Assembly: GCA_020636435.1 (NCBI GenBank) | Contig: JACJXX010000001.1 | Coordinates: 2,993,001 to 3,057,000, forward strand | DNA length: 64,000 nt | From: Lewinellaceae bacterium | GTDB lineage: Bacteria > Bacteroidota > Bacteroidia > Chitinophagales > Saprospiraceae | Direction: 5' to 3' | Shown: positions 42,985 to 52,237 of the stretch, in pieces | How positions within the stretch are numbered: position 1 is the first letter of the stretch | Layout: every line of letters starts with the position of its first letter | The notes under the pieces: generated by a model | What the model was told of the DNA's origin: nothing | Databases searched by the model: none | The model's input: only the letters and a program-made list of their open reading frames with translations | Made by a program: the position numbers and the translations under genes

Positions 42985-45672
42985 ATGTCTAAGAGACTCA
43001 AGAAAATTTTCCAGCCCAAGACTATTGCCGTCATTGGGGCATCCGACCGCAAGGAAAGCGTTGGCTATTCCGTAATGAAAAACCTTCTGGCCGAAGGGTT
43101 CGAAGGAGACGTCATCCCGGTAAACCTCAACCACAAGAAAATACAAGGCAAGAAGAGCTACCCGAATGTCCGCGACATTCCGAAAGAGGTAGACCTGGCC
43201 GTGATCGTAACCCCTTCTCAGAGCGTTCCTCAGGTTGTTGAAGATTGCGGGCAGGCCGGCATCGGCGGGCTGGTGATCATCTCCGCCGGCTTTAAAGAGG
43301 CCGGCGAAGAGGGCAAGCGCATGTACGAAGAAATTGCACAAAAGGCACGCCATTACGGCATGCGGGTCATCGGGCCCAACTGCCTGGGCTTTATCAACCC
43401 CCACCTGAAGATCAACGCCACTTTCGCCGCCCGCTCCGCCCGCCTGGGCAATATTGCCTTCATTTCGCAGAGTGGCGCGTTGTGCACTTCCATCCTCGAC
43501 TGGGCCAACGAGCAAAGCGTAGGCTTCAGCAACTTCGTTTCGATCGGCTCCATGATCGATGTGGACTTTGCCGACCTGATCGACTACTTCGGCACTGACC
43601 AGCGAACCTCCTGCATCCTGATCTATATGGAATCTTTGATAGACGCCCGCAGGTTCATGAGCGCCGCCCGGGCTTTTGCCCGCTCCAAGCCCATCATCAT
43701 CCTGAAGGCAGGGCGCAGCGCGGAAGGCGGGCAGGCCGCCCTTTCCCATACCGGCTCTCTGGCGGGCAACGATGCGGTTTACGATGCGGCTTTCCAGCGG
43801 GCAGGGATCATCCGGGTGGACACCATCGCCCAGTTGTTCAACTGCGCCCAATCTCTGGCGATGCAGCCCCGCCCCTACGGCAACCGGCTGGCCATCGTCA
43901 CCAATGCCGGCGGCCCCGGGGTACTGGCCACCGACAGCCTCATGCTAAACGGCGGCGCGCTGGCCAAGCTTTCGGAAAAGTCGATGAAAAAACTCAACAG
44001 CTTGCTGCCCCCTCACTGGAGCCGCAACAACCCCATCGATGTTCTCGGGGATGCTTCCGCTGAAACTTACCAGCAGGCGCTGGATGTTTGCCTTTCCGAC
44101 GCCAACGTCGACGGCGTGCTGGCCATACTGACCACCCAGGATGTCACCGACCCCTCAGAAGTAGCGAAAGCGGTGGTGGAAGTAGCGAAAAAGTACCGCA
44201 AGCCCGTCCTGGCTTCCTGGATGGGAGAGGAAGACGTCCGGGAAGGGCGTGATATTCTGGAAGAAGGCAAGATTCCTCACTACAGGTATCCGGAGAGTGC
44301 GGTGGATGTATTCATCAAAATGTTCCAGTACTCTCTCAACCTGGAGATGCTGTACGAGACCCCGCCGGCCATTCCTCAGCAGATGAACCTGAAAACGGAT
44401 ACAGCCAAAGCTATTATCCACACCATCATGGATTCGGGGCGCCGGCAGCTGATGGAAAATGAAGCCAAGGAACTGATGAAGAGCTATGGTATCCCCGTGG
44501 GCAGCTTCAAGGTGGTTTCCTCGGCTGACAACGCCGCAAAATTTGCCAGGGAGATCGGCTACCCGGTGGTGCTGAAGATCGCTTCACCGGACATCGGCCA
44601 CAAGACCGACGTGGGCGGCGTAAAAGTCAACCTGGCCAATGAAGCCGAGTTGCGCACCGCTTACGAGCAGATCATGAAAAGCGCGCGGGAAAAACGGCCG
44701 GACGCCGAAGTCAGGGGCATCCTGGTGGAAAAGATGGCCGCCAAAGGGTTTGAGCTGCTCATCGGCGCCAAGAAAGACCCCATTTACGGGCCGGTTATTG
44801 CCTTCGGGCAAGGCGGCGTAGCTGTAGAAGTATTCCGGGACATGAAACTGGGCCTGCCTCCCCTCAACCGCGTGCTGGCCCGCCGCATTATAGAAGGCAC
44901 CCGCATATTCCCGTTGCTGAAGGGATACCGGGGCATGCCGGGCGTCAACCTGGAAGAGTTGGAACTCATCCTCGTAAAATTCGCCTATATGGTGATGGAC
45001 TTCCCCGAGATCAGAGAGATCGACATCAACCCCTTCGTAGTGAATGAAAATGGGGGAATGGCCCTCGACGCGCATATCGTCCTGGAAAAAGAAAAACCCG
45101 CCATCCGCAAGCCCTACAGCCACCTCGTCATTTCTCCCTATCCGGAAAAATTCAGCAAGGCCGTTCTGCTTCGGTCCGGCCAGGTCGCCTATCTGCGGCC
45201 CATCCGCCCGGAAGACGAACCGCTGGAAGCCCAGATGCTGGAAAATATTTCCCAGCAATCGCTCTACTTCCGGTTTTTCGGTTACGTGCCGCAGGTCACC
45301 CACGATTTCCTCACCCGCTTTACCCATATCGACTACGACCGCGAAATGGCCATCATCGCTGAGGTGGAAGAGGCCGGAGCGAAAAAAATGGCGGCGGTGG
45401 TGCGCATCATTTCCGATGCCTGGGGCGAATCCGCCGAATACGCCATCCTGGTGGCCGACCCCTGGCAGCAGCAGGGCCTGGGCGGACAAATGACGGACTA
45501 CATCATAGAGATCGCCCGGGAAATGGGCATAAAAAAGCTCTACGCTTCCGTGCTGGCCTCCAACAAGGGCATGCTGACCTTGTTCGAAAAGAAAGGATTC
45601 AGCATTGAACGGGAGGACTTCGATACCTTCCACACTGAGTTGATGCTGGAAGAGGCGGTCATGGCGGAATAA
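42985..45672 (+). CDS. Acyl-CoA synthetase (NDP-forming)-GNAT fusion, Pat-like protein acetyltransferase
   Basis: 895 aa from ATG 42985. CoA-binding domain (~1-130, TIAVIGASDRKESVGYSVMK), succinyl-CoA-ligase-like domains (~140-460) with the phospho-His motif ALSHTGSLAGND (His ~254), ATP-grasp-5 domain (~480-705) with IGHKTDVGGVKV (His ~538), and a C-terminal GNAT domain (~715-895) with the acetyl-CoA loop WQQQGLGGQMTDY. This is the PatZ/YfiQ architecture. Unlike PatZ, both ligase histidines appear present, so it may also be an active ADP-forming acetyl-CoA synthetase. An upstream in-frame ATG (42928) is less likely. Confidence 0.92.
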   Translation: MSKRLKKIFQPKTIAVIGASDRKESVGYSVMKNLLAEGFEGDVIPVNLNHKKIQGKKSYPNVRDIPKEVDLAVIVTPSQSVPQVVEDCGQAGIGGLVIISAGFKEAGEEGKRMYEEIAQKARHYGMRVIGPNCLGFINPHLKINATFAARSARLGNIAFISQSGALCTSILDWANEQSVGFSNFVSIGSMIDVDFADLIDYFGTDQRTSCILIYMESLIDARRFMSAARAFARSKPIIILKAGRSAEGGQAALSHTGSLAGNDAVYDAAFQRAGIIRVDTIAQLFNCAQSLAMQPRPYGNRLAIVTNAGGPGVLATDSLMLNGGALAKLSEKSMKKLNSLLPPHWSRNNPIDVLGDASAETYQQALDVCLSDANVDGVLAILTTQDVTDPSEVAKAVVEVAKKYRKPVLASWMGEEDVREGRDILEEGKIPHYRYPESAVDVFIKMFQYSLNLEMLYETPPAIPQQMNLKTDTAKAIIHTIMDSGRRQLMENEAKELMKSYGIPVGSFKVVSSADNAAKFAREIGYPVVLKIASPDIGHKTDVGGVKVNLANEAELRTAYEQIMKSAREKRPDAEVRGILVEKMAAKGFELLIGAKKDPIYGPVIAFGQGGVAVEVFRDMKLGLPPLNRVLARRIIEGTRIFPLLKGYRGMPGVNLEELELILVKFAYMVMDFPEIREIDINPFVVNENGGMALDAHIVLEKEKPAIRKPYSHLVISPYPEKFSKAVLLRSGQVAYLRPIRPEDEPLEAQMLENISQQSLYFRFFGYVPQVTHDFLTRFTHIDYDREMAIIAEVEEAGAKKMAAVVRIISDAWGESAEYAILVADPWQQQGLGGQMTDYIIEIAREMGIKKLYASVLASNKGMLTLFEKKGFSIEREDFDTFHTELMLEEAVMAE

Positions 45673-45735
45673 TCCCTGTTAGAGTTGATGCGTTGGGGTC
45701 ATCATGGGTCAAAAAGCTGCCCCGACGCATCTACT

Positions 45736-46740
45736 CTATTCTCCCATTAGCGCATGATAGTAGGTAGTAAACAACTGCCAGTACTCCTCCACGTTGCTTT
45801 CGGCTTCTGCATTGCCATTCTGCATTGCTTTCAGGGCACTGACTTTCAACCGGACGTTGGCGCGGTACCATTTATAATAGGAAAAGATGGCCCAGTCGGC
45901 ATCGTCGGAGATGCAGGGGTTTTCCCGAAGGTACGTTTGCAGCAGGGGCTCTTCCAGGTGGCGGGCGCCGTGAAAGTCGAGGTCCATGCATAAAAAGGCC
46001 AGTTCGTTCAGCACATCGACTTGCCGGAAGTGGGGGTTGAACTCGATGCAGTCGAAAATGACGGGTTCGGGCAGCAGAAAGATGTTTCGGGAATGCAGGT
46101 CGCCGTGCCCGTCGACGACCCATCCCTGCCGGCTGCGCTCCTCCAGGCGGGAGGAGAGCTTATCGAGCAGCGCCCGGGAGAAAGCGAGGCTCTCCTGCAT
46201 TTCCCGGCGGGCCTCTTTGCCGAGTTGAGCTTCTATCTGGCTTTCCACGGACTTCAGGCCGGCAAAATCTTCTTTCATGGCTTCCAGATCGGCCGCTTTC
46301 TCAATGGCGTCTGTCCGGATGTGGAAGGCGGCCAACTGCCCGGCCAGTTCTTCCATCTGAGCAGCCTGCACCTCGCCCCGATCCAGGAGGCGGTCCATTT
46401 GCCGGTTGTTGTCCAGCCGTTTCATCTTCACGGCGTAACCTATCGGTTCGCCCATTCCTTCCAGTTGCAGTCCATTGGCCGTTTGCACGGCCGGCACGAC
46501 CCCCAGGTAAATGCCCGGGGCGAGGCGGCTGTTGAGCCTCACTTCTTCCTGGCAGAAATATCGACGTTTTTCAAGGGTGGAAAAGTCGAGGAAGTCAAAT
46601 TTTACCGGCTTCTTGAGCTTAAAGGCCCATTGATCGGTGAGGATGACCCAGGAGATGTGCGTTTCTACGAGTTGCGGCGTTTTGCCGCAGCCCGTGCCGG
46701 ACAAAGAATGGATCAACGCCTGTATCTGTTCGCTGGTCAT
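45736..46740 (-). CDS. Aminoglycoside-phosphotransferase-like kinase
   Basis: 334 aa with the APH fold: N-terminal lobe with SWVILTDQWAFKLKKPVKFD (possible ATP-lysine), a catalytic loop WVVDGHGDLHSRNIFLLP (~206-223) and a metal-binding FDCIEFNPHFRQVDVLNELA. In many bacteria this domain is fused N-terminally to an AAA_33 kinase; here the two are separate genes overlapping by 4 bp (ATGA), with order reversed. The substrate is unknown; the family is not generally drug-related. Confidence 0.82.
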   Translation of the reverse strand: MTSEQIQALIHSLSGTGCGKTPQLVETHISWVILTDQWAFKLKKPVKFDFLDFSTLEKRRYFCQEEVRLNSRLAPGIYLGVVPAVQTANGLQLEGMGEPIGYAVKMKRLDNNRQMDRLLDRGEVQAAQMEELAGQLAAFHIRTDAIEKAADLEAMKEDFAGLKSVESQIEAQLGKEARREMQESLAFSRALLDKLSSRLEERSRQGWVVDGHGDLHSRNIFLLPEPVIFDCIEFNPHFRQVDVLNELAFLCMDLDFHGARHLEEPLLQTYLRENPCISDDADWAIFSYYKWYRANVRLKVSALKAMQNGNAEAESNVEEYWQLFTTYYHALMGE

Positions 46741-47258
46741 GAACCGTTGGTTTGAACGTGGAGATAACGCAGGGCCTCGTCCAGCATGCCGGTCATTGGG
46801 CCGGTCCGCAGAATAAGATGGGGCTGCTCCATCTGTTCCCAGGCATCGCGAATTTTGAGGTATACGGCAAAGTCCGCTTCGCTGTACGCTCGTTTTTGGG
46901 ATACCCTTTGCCGGATGATGTCCTCCGGCGCTTCGATAAGCAGCCAGTACACCGGAGCATTAGCTTTTTCTCCCAGTTTTTGATAAGGCTCCCGGAGTTG
47001 TTTTCGGTAGAACGTGCCGTCGACGACCACGAACTCGCCTGCATCGAGGGCATTTGCCGTTTGTTGCTCCATTTCCCGGTAAATCTTCTGCTTGCTCTTT
47101 TCATCGTACTGGCCGCGCAGGCCGAGGGCAGCCCGGATGATATCCGTATTGAGGTGGCGCCCGCCAACCTTCTCAGCCAGGGCACTGGCAAAGGCCGTTT
47201 TGCCGGCGCCCGGTAGGCCGGCAACGAGGACGAGCAAGGGAGAAGTCTTGGCGCTCAT
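46737..47258 (-). CDS. AAA_33 P-loop kinase-like protein
   Basis: 173 aa. Walker A AGLPGAGKTAFAS (~13-25), LNTDIIRAALGLRGQY (substrate-binding Asp), a possible Walker B FVVVDGTFYRK, and RQRVSQKRAYSEADF as a lid arginine region. The fold is that of small-molecule or tRNA/RNA-end kinases (zeta-toxin/gluconate-kinase relatives). It is translationally coupled with the APH-like gene downstream and lies 2 bp past the CbpM-like gene. Confidence 0.85.
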   Translation of the reverse strand: MSAKTSPLLVLVAGLPGAGKTAFASALAEKVGGRHLNTDIIRAALGLRGQYDEKSKQKIYREMEQQTANALDAGEFVVVDGTFYRKQLREPYQKLGEKANAPVYWLLIEAPEDIIRQRVSQKRAYSEADFAVYLKIRDAWEQMEQPHLILRTGPMTGMLDEALRYLHVQTNGS

Positions 47259-47260
47259 GA

Positions 47261-47602
47261 TTATTGCGATTGTTTTTCAAACCATAAAGGCGGAGAAGGC
47301 CGGCCGGCAAACCGCTCTTCGTACCAGCGCAGCCGCCTTTCCAGTTCATCCAGGCGATCCTGCAACTCCTGCATGCGGCGGCGCATGTGCATAATGGTTT
47401 CCAGGCCCGGCAGGTTGATGTCCAGCTCCGAGTGGAGCCGCACCATAGCTTCCAGTTGCTCGATATCTTCTTCGCGAATACAGGGTTGATCTTCTTTTTC
47501 CAGAGGCTCCACCAAACCGAAATGGATGATCTCTTCGATCAGGTGGATATCCACGTGATGAAACTCTGAAAACTCCTGGATGGTTACATATCTTATCGAC
47601 AT
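47261..47602 (-). CDS. CbpM-like chaperone modulator (MerR-type helices)
   Basis: 113 aa. The MerR-like start ISIRYVTIQEFSEFHH-type helix (MSIRYVTIQEFSEFHHVD), LIEEIIHFGLVEPL and REEDIEQLEAMVRLHSELDI is followed by a helical coiled coil (LQDRLDELERRLRWYEERFA). Family role: CbpM binds the J domain of CbpA and tunes it. It directly follows the CbpA-like gene (27-bp gap), the conserved arrangement. Confidence 0.85.
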   Translation of the reverse strand: MSIRYVTIQEFSEFHHVDIHLIEEIIHFGLVEPLEKEDQPCIREEDIEQLEAMVRLHSELDINLPGLETIMHMRRRMQELQDRLDELERRLRWYEERFAGRPSPPLWFEKQSQ

Positions 47603-47629
47603 AACGATCGGTTGCCGTTAAAAATAGGG

Positions 47630-48544
47630 TTATTTCTTTTCTCTCAGTTCCGCCAGTTGCCGGAACAACTGTATTTCCTTCTCACTCAGTTTTTTGGGGA
47701 GCTGCACCTGCAGCGTGGCGTAGAGGTTGCCGTATTGGCCCTTCTTTTTGTAAACCGGCATGCCCTTGCCTTTCAGGCGGATTTTTTTCCCGTTTTCCGA
47801 CTCCGGAGGGACCGTAATGACCGCTTTCCCATCCAGGGTAGGCACTTCCAGTTTTCCGCCGAGCAGGGCGGTGTACAGGCTCATTTCCACCGTAGTGTAC
47901 AGGTCGCTGCCGATGCGTTGGAAATCGGGATCTTCGGCGATGCGGAAGGTGAGGTAGAGGTCGCCTTTTTCGCCGCCGTTGCGCCCGGGGCCGCCCTGCC
48001 CTTTGATGCGGATGGTCTGCCCGTCTTCAACGCCGGCGGGTATGGCAAGGCGGATTTTGTCATTGTGAATGGTGAGCACCTGCTTCTGGTCCTGGTAAAC
48101 ATCCCGCAGTTTGAGGTGCAGTTCGGCTTTGTAGTCTTCTCCCCGGAAGGCCATGGTCCGCCGGCGGCCCTGTTGGAAACCGCCGAAGCCCGCCTCGTCG
48201 CCAAACATGGAACGGAAGAAATCGGAAAAGTCTTCGGCGCCTTCGAAGCCCTGTGTGTGCGTGTAGGTCCGGCCCCGGCTACCGCCCTGTTGCCGGCGGG
48301 CCTGTTCGAACGCCTCAGCGTGCTCCCAGTCTTTGCCGTAGGTGTCGTACTTCTTGCGTTTTTCCGGGTCGCTCAATACCTGGTACGCCTCGTTGGCCTG
48401 CTTGAATTTCCTTTCCGCCTCCTTGTCTTCCGGGTTGAGGTCGGGATGATATTTGCGGGCCATCTTGCGGTAGGCTTTCTTGACACCTTCGGCATCGACA
48501 TCCCGGCTAACACCCAGTACTTTGTAATAATCAATGTATTCCAT
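47630..48544 (-). CDS. cbpA: CbpA-like DnaJ co-chaperone
   Basis: 304 aa. J domain at residues 4-70 with the HPD tripeptide at 33-35 (KYHPDLNPED). A short G/F-rich region with an FSDFFRSMFGD motif follows (~105-135). The substrate-binding C-terminal domains (~140-300) show IPAGVEDGQTIRIKGQGGPG, GDLYLTFRIAEDPDFQRIG and GGKLEVPTLDGKAVITVP. There is no Cys-rich zinc finger, which separates it from DnaJ. It stimulates DnaK ATPase and binds curved DNA in E. coli. First gene of the four-gene minus-strand set. Confidence 0.93.
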   Translation of the reverse strand: MEYIDYYKVLGVSRDVDAEGVKKAYRKMARKYHPDLNPEDKEAERKFKQANEAYQVLSDPEKRKKYDTYGKDWEHAEAFEQARRQQGGSRGRTYTHTQGFEGAEDFSDFFRSMFGDEAGFGGFQQGRRRTMAFRGEDYKAELHLKLRDVYQDQKQVLTIHNDKIRLAIPAGVEDGQTIRIKGQGGPGRNGGEKGDLYLTFRIAEDPDFQRIGSDLYTTVEMSLYTALLGGKLEVPTLDGKAVITVPPESENGKKIRLKGKGMPVYKKKGQYGNLYATLQVQLPKKLSEKEIQLFRQLAELREKK

Positions 48545-49073
48545 GTATGCGCTTCGTTTGAACGGATCACATTATGGAAACAAAGGGGAAGGGGCGGAGG
48601 TTGGGGAAGGGAGGGGTTTATTGCGGATGTGGCTGCTACTCGTTTAACGCTGGCCAGAAAGGACCGGGGTTGTGTACGATGCACGAGCCAATGGAAGCCC
48701 TTGGTAGTGTACGATGTACGGGACTGTCCCACCTCAGAAGGGTAGCCGATATAAAGACGTCGCCAGTCAAATAGACTTTATTCTGAAAATTTCCGTAAGG
48801 AAATTCCAATGTCCTCTAAATCCCTGCCGGCCTTGCCGTGCTGACGACATATCTCGGCACGGCAGGCGGGCTGCAAATTTTAGAAACCTGTCTAATAAAC
48901 GCATAAAAGTTTCGTATATTAGCTCAAAACCTATATTTTTCATTTTTAGCCATGCAAAGTCTAAAATAATTTTTTCTATATATCTTTGGTAGTTGGGTGT
49001 TTTCCTTTCTATATTAGGATCATCTTTTCTACCAGACAAACTCAATACAACTCATCTACTTAAACACCTAATC
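48545..49073. other. Intergenic region, divergent, with small inverted repeats
   Basis: 529 bp without a convincing gene. It contains a direct repeat TGTACGATGCACG/TGTACGATGTACG (~48674, ~48709), a hairpin AATTTCC-GTAA-GGAAATT (~48789-48806), and TGCCGTGC/GCACGGCA (48834-48864) inside a GC-rich palindrome resembling the dispersed ones. The right part is AT-rich with a -7 candidate. Confidence 0.6.
48981..48988 (+). promoter_or_regulatory. Candidate -7 element for the secreted protein at 49074
   Basis: TATCTTTG matches TAnnTTTG; the predicted leader is ~80 nt. No good -33 element. Confidence 0.35.
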
Positions 49074-50807
49074 ATGAAAACTACATGTCTGAAAGCCCTG
49101 ATCCTATTATCGCTTTGTGCCGCTCCCTGCCTGATCTATGGAGCAACCTTAACTATCACTGCCATCAATGGGAATATGTATGACCCAAATGGTATGAAAG
49201 CATTCACTTTCAGTATTACCGGCGTGGTCGACCCCGATTGTATAGGCGATTATAATTTATCTGCAACTACATCATTCGCAAGTACATCATTCAGCGAAAC
49301 CAAGATGGGGGTAATTACTGTCGATGCCTCAGGGAGCGGCCAAACTACTTTGCAGTTTACCATGCCACCTCCAGGTAGCGGAACCTTGAATATCAATGCA
49401 ATAGCCGGCATCAGCAATCCCGATTGTCCAGGTGACCCCTTGACCGCCAGCCTCTCCCTTGACCCCAATTGTGTCTCCTATATTATTTCTACCCCAGAAT
49501 GCACCTCTTTTTCGGAGGATTTCACCGGCCTGAATGGAACCGGGTTAACCGGGCCGAATCCAACAACGCCTTCAGTACCTGCCTCAGTGACGGTAGGCCA
49601 GGGAACGGCATTCTTAGGTTCGGCAACCTTAAGCGATATGAATGAATGGTTTAGAGTCGATGGCGATAGTATGTCAGCGAGGAATACCGATGGGGAAGTT
49701 CGGTGGGAATCTGAAAATATTGATATTGCCTGCTGTGAGTATGTAACATTCACAGTGCATGTCACTGGAAAAAACGGAGAAACAGGGGATTATGTAAGAG
49801 TGTTTTATTCCCTGGATGGAGGCAGTGAGCAAAGTTTCTCTGGATCTGAAAATGAGGGGACATTCGACCAAACTGTTACCTCGCCGATGTGGAATACCTG
49901 TGGCGGAACTAAAGCCACTATGCTTAAAATCATAATAAGAGTGAATAACAATGAATCTGATGAACGTCACGGATTCGATGACGTTCAGCTTTCCGCCGCC
50001 AGTGCTGCTCCGGGTTTTCCCTCTTACATCTGTATCGGTGCCCCGTCAACTTCCCTAACCCTTGCAACAGATAACACGTGTGATAACGATCAAGCGCAAT
50101 TTTCCCTGGATGGTGGTAGTACCTATAAGGTCAGCGGTGCTTTTACGGTTTCTTCTCCCGGTTGCTATAGCTTTTCAGTTCGCGATGCCGAATTTCCCAA
50201 TTGTGTTTTAACCGGCGTTCTTGCCATTCCAAGCGATGCAGAAGCTATGTGTATTCCGGCACCGATAGAACTGATCCAGTTTAACGGCCGTCAAAAGGAA
50301 AATGCCATTCACCTCCACTGGCGCACCGTCACCGAACAAAACAACGACCACATGGCCGTCGAACGTTCCGCCGACGGCGCCAAATTCACTGAACTCAGCC
50401 GCATAAAAGGCGCCGGCACCACCGAAGAGCCCCAGGAGTACAGCTTCGTAGACGAGCACCCCCTCCGCGGCCTCAACTACTACCGCCTCCGCCAGGTGGA
50501 TTTCGACGGCGCATTCGAGTACCACAAAACCATCAGCGTGCCGTTTGACGGCAAGCGCCAGGGGCTGGGGATTCATGCCTTTCCCAACCCGGTACAGGAT
50601 CAACTACAGGCCACCTGGGCTGCTGCTCCCGATCAGCTTACCACGCTGCAGGTACTGGATATGATGGGGCGGAAGCTGGCAGCGTACCAGGTAGCAGCTG
50701 GCGTGAGCACCTTCGATCTGCCACTCAACGGGCTGCCGGCCGGCATATACTTCCTGAAAGCCCGACAGGGGCAGAAAGAGGAGGTGACGAGGTTTTGGAA
50801 GCAGTAA
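49074..50807 (+). CDS. Secreted protein with T9SS type A sorting domain
   Basis: 577 aa from ATG 49074 (MKTTCLKALILLSLCAAPCLIYG, a clear signal peptide; the upstream in-frame ATG at 48993 would bury it). The N-terminal ~120 residues are beta-rich. A middle segment (~150-310) with CTSFSEDFTGLNGTG and EWFRVDGDSMSARNTDGEV looks like a jelly-roll, with HGFDDVQLS at its end. An FN3-like part follows (IELIQFNGRQKENAIHLHWR, RSADGAKFTELSRI), then AFPNPVQDQLQATWAAAPD to VTRFWKQ, the type A sorting domain. No enzyme motif seen; probably a surface adhesin. Confidence 0.85.
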   Translation: MKTTCLKALILLSLCAAPCLIYGATLTITAINGNMYDPNGMKAFTFSITGVVDPDCIGDYNLSATTSFASTSFSETKMGVITVDASGSGQTTLQFTMPPPGSGTLNINAIAGISNPDCPGDPLTASLSLDPNCVSYIISTPECTSFSEDFTGLNGTGLTGPNPTTPSVPASVTVGQGTAFLGSATLSDMNEWFRVDGDSMSARNTDGEVRWESENIDIACCEYVTFTVHVTGKNGETGDYVRVFYSLDGGSEQSFSGSENEGTFDQTVTSPMWNTCGGTKATMLKIIIRVNNNESDERHGFDDVQLSAASAAPGFPSYICIGAPSTSLTLATDNTCDNDQAQFSLDGGSTYKVSGAFTVSSPGCYSFSVRDAEFPNCVLTGVLAIPSDAEAMCIPAPIELIQFNGRQKENAIHLHWRTVTEQNNDHMAVERSADGAKFTELSRIKGAGTTEEPQEYSFVDEHPLRGLNYYRLRQVDFDGAFEYHKTISVPFDGKRQGLGIHAFPNPVQDQLQATWAAAPDQLTTLQVLDMMGRKLAAYQVAAGVSTFDLPLNGLPAGIYFLKARQGQKEEVTRFWKQ

Positions 50808-50945
50808 AGCCCCCCCTAACCTCATGCGCATCAGGTTTGTGATTTAACATATGAGCTCACGCCGAAGTCCGGTTAGAATTGTTGGCTCAGTCCGTGCTCA
50901 AACTGGGGGTGTCAGGTTAAATTGGAAGACTCTGCTGCAATGGGT

Positions 50946-51104
50946 GGGAGTGTTCAGACTGTTGTGCTTTTTAGTTTTGAACCGCAGGGGACGCTGAGAT
51001 ACGCAGAGCGCGCAGGCGCCTGTGGATCAAAACTTTACTCTGTGGCTCTCTGCGATCCCAGCGGTTCAAAAAATGCGGGCTGACACAGTTTTTTGAACAC
51101 TCCC
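50946..51104. repeat. Palindromic element with GGGAGTGTTCA ends
   Basis: 159 bp. Ends GGGAGTGTTCA (50946-50956) and TGAACACTCCC (51094-51104) are perfect complements; inside, GAACCGC/GCGGTTC and GCAGAG/CTCTGC also pair. A shorter relative lies at 8317-8410. It occupies the centre of a 394-bp gap with no gene. Confidence 0.75.
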
Positions 51105-51201
51105 GTTGCAATATGGCCTGTAGCCTCCACACGAGCTGCCCCCACGTAGAGCAATCTAACCATTCCTAAGCCCACACCAAGCCAGCAATACAACAATTCA
51201 A

Positions 51202-52089
51202 CTACCGCACCACCAGCAACGGCAATACATTAACCCGCTCCGCCATCTTCTCAGTGATGCTGCCGAAGAGGAAAGTTTCGAACGGAGAATGCCCCCTGGC
51301 GCCCATGATGATCATGCTGTGGGGCTTTTCCAGGGCGAAGTCTTCTATATGGCCGGCGATATCGTGCTGTTTGTTTTCTAGGAAGTTCATTTCGATCTCC
51401 TCCCTGGAGAGGCCGTTGTCTTTAACGAAGCTGTCGTAGGCGATCTTGGCGGATTCCATCAATACGCCCCGGTAGCCCTTTCCCGGGCGGGAGCGGGTGT
51501 AATAGTCTTCGGGAGGCAGGTCTACGACGTACAAGCCATGGATGTCTGCTTCTGGTTTGCGGGCTTTGAAAGCCTGGGCGGCCTGTATAGCGTGAAGAGA
51601 ATGGTTGGAAAAATCGAGAGGCACGACGATGTTCTCAATTTCACTGTAGCCATTTACCGGCACAAACAAGATGTTGCACTTAGCGTTTCGGGCCACCCGC
51701 CTGGCGGTTATGCCGCTTCCCTGGCTGACCTCTTTCTTCCCCACCACCAGCAGGTCGGCCTCTTTTACCTTGATCCAGTGCAGCAGTTTTTCATAAGGCT
51801 TCCCTTCGATCACTTCGATGGAGTATTCCAGCTCTGCCTCTTCCCCGAAGGCCTCCTGGATGTCGAAACCCAGTTTATCCCTGACTTTTTCGTCCACCGG
51901 ATATTCGGGAGCGAAGAGCTTCTGGAATTCGACGTCTACCTGCTTGGGGAGGGTGAAGTCGGGCATGAGGTGCACGAAGTAGGCTTTTTCAATGCCCATC
52001 AGGGCTGCGTTGGCCGCCAGGAATTGAAGGATATGGCGGTCGGCTTCAGACAGGTCCAGCGCTACGATAATTCGGCGAAATGATTGCAT
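51202..52089 (-). CDS. Universal stress protein, two UspA domains
   Basis: 295 aa. Domain 1 starts FRRIIVALDLSEADRHILQF and has VGKKEVSQGSGITARRVARNAKCNILFVP. Domain 2 (~150-295) has NIVVPLDFSNHSLHAIQAAQ and IMGARGHSPFETFLFGSITEKMAERVNVLPLLVV with the G-x2-G-x9-G-S ATP-binding spacing. Here the second domain keeps the motif, the reverse of the 38782 protein. AAGGAG sits 8 nt before the ATG, a strong ribosome site for this group. A terminator just upstream insulates it from hsp20. Confidence 0.93.
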   Translation of the reverse strand: MQSFRRIIVALDLSEADRHILQFLAANAALMGIEKAYFVHLMPDFTLPKQVDVEFQKLFAPEYPVDEKVRDKLGFDIQEAFGEEAELEYSIEVIEGKPYEKLLHWIKVKEADLLVVGKKEVSQGSGITARRVARNAKCNILFVPVNGYSEIENIVVPLDFSNHSLHAIQAAQAFKARKPEADIHGLYVVDLPPEDYYTRSRPGKGYRGVLMESAKIAYDSFVKDNGLSREEIEMNFLENKQHDIAGHIEDFALEKPHSMIIMGARGHSPFETFLFGSITEKMAERVNVLPLLVVR

Positions 52090-52125
52090 GTGAATCTCCT
52101 TTTAAATAGAGGTTGCAAGGTGCTC

Positions 52126-52172
52126 AAAAAAAGTAAAAGCGCAAACAGAGTCCGCCTCTTTTGCGCTTTTAC
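52126..52172 (-). terminator. Intrinsic terminator between hsp20 and the uspA gene
   Basis: Minus strand: GTAAAAGCGCAAA pairs with TTTGCGCTTTTAC, extended by AGAG/CTCT, loop of 5, followed by seven T residues (52132-52126). It lies 37 bp before the usp start, so usp either has a very close promoter or depends on read-through. Confidence 0.8.
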
Positions 52173-52237
52173 CGGCTTTTCCATCAGTTTGCCCGGCTTA
52201 CATACTAACGCGCTGTATTCCGGGTATTGCTGATTTA

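Noticed and set aside
44584..45633. Minus-strand ORF opposite the Pat-like gene
   Set aside because: No recognisable domain; complementary to the ATP-grasp and GNAT coding region.
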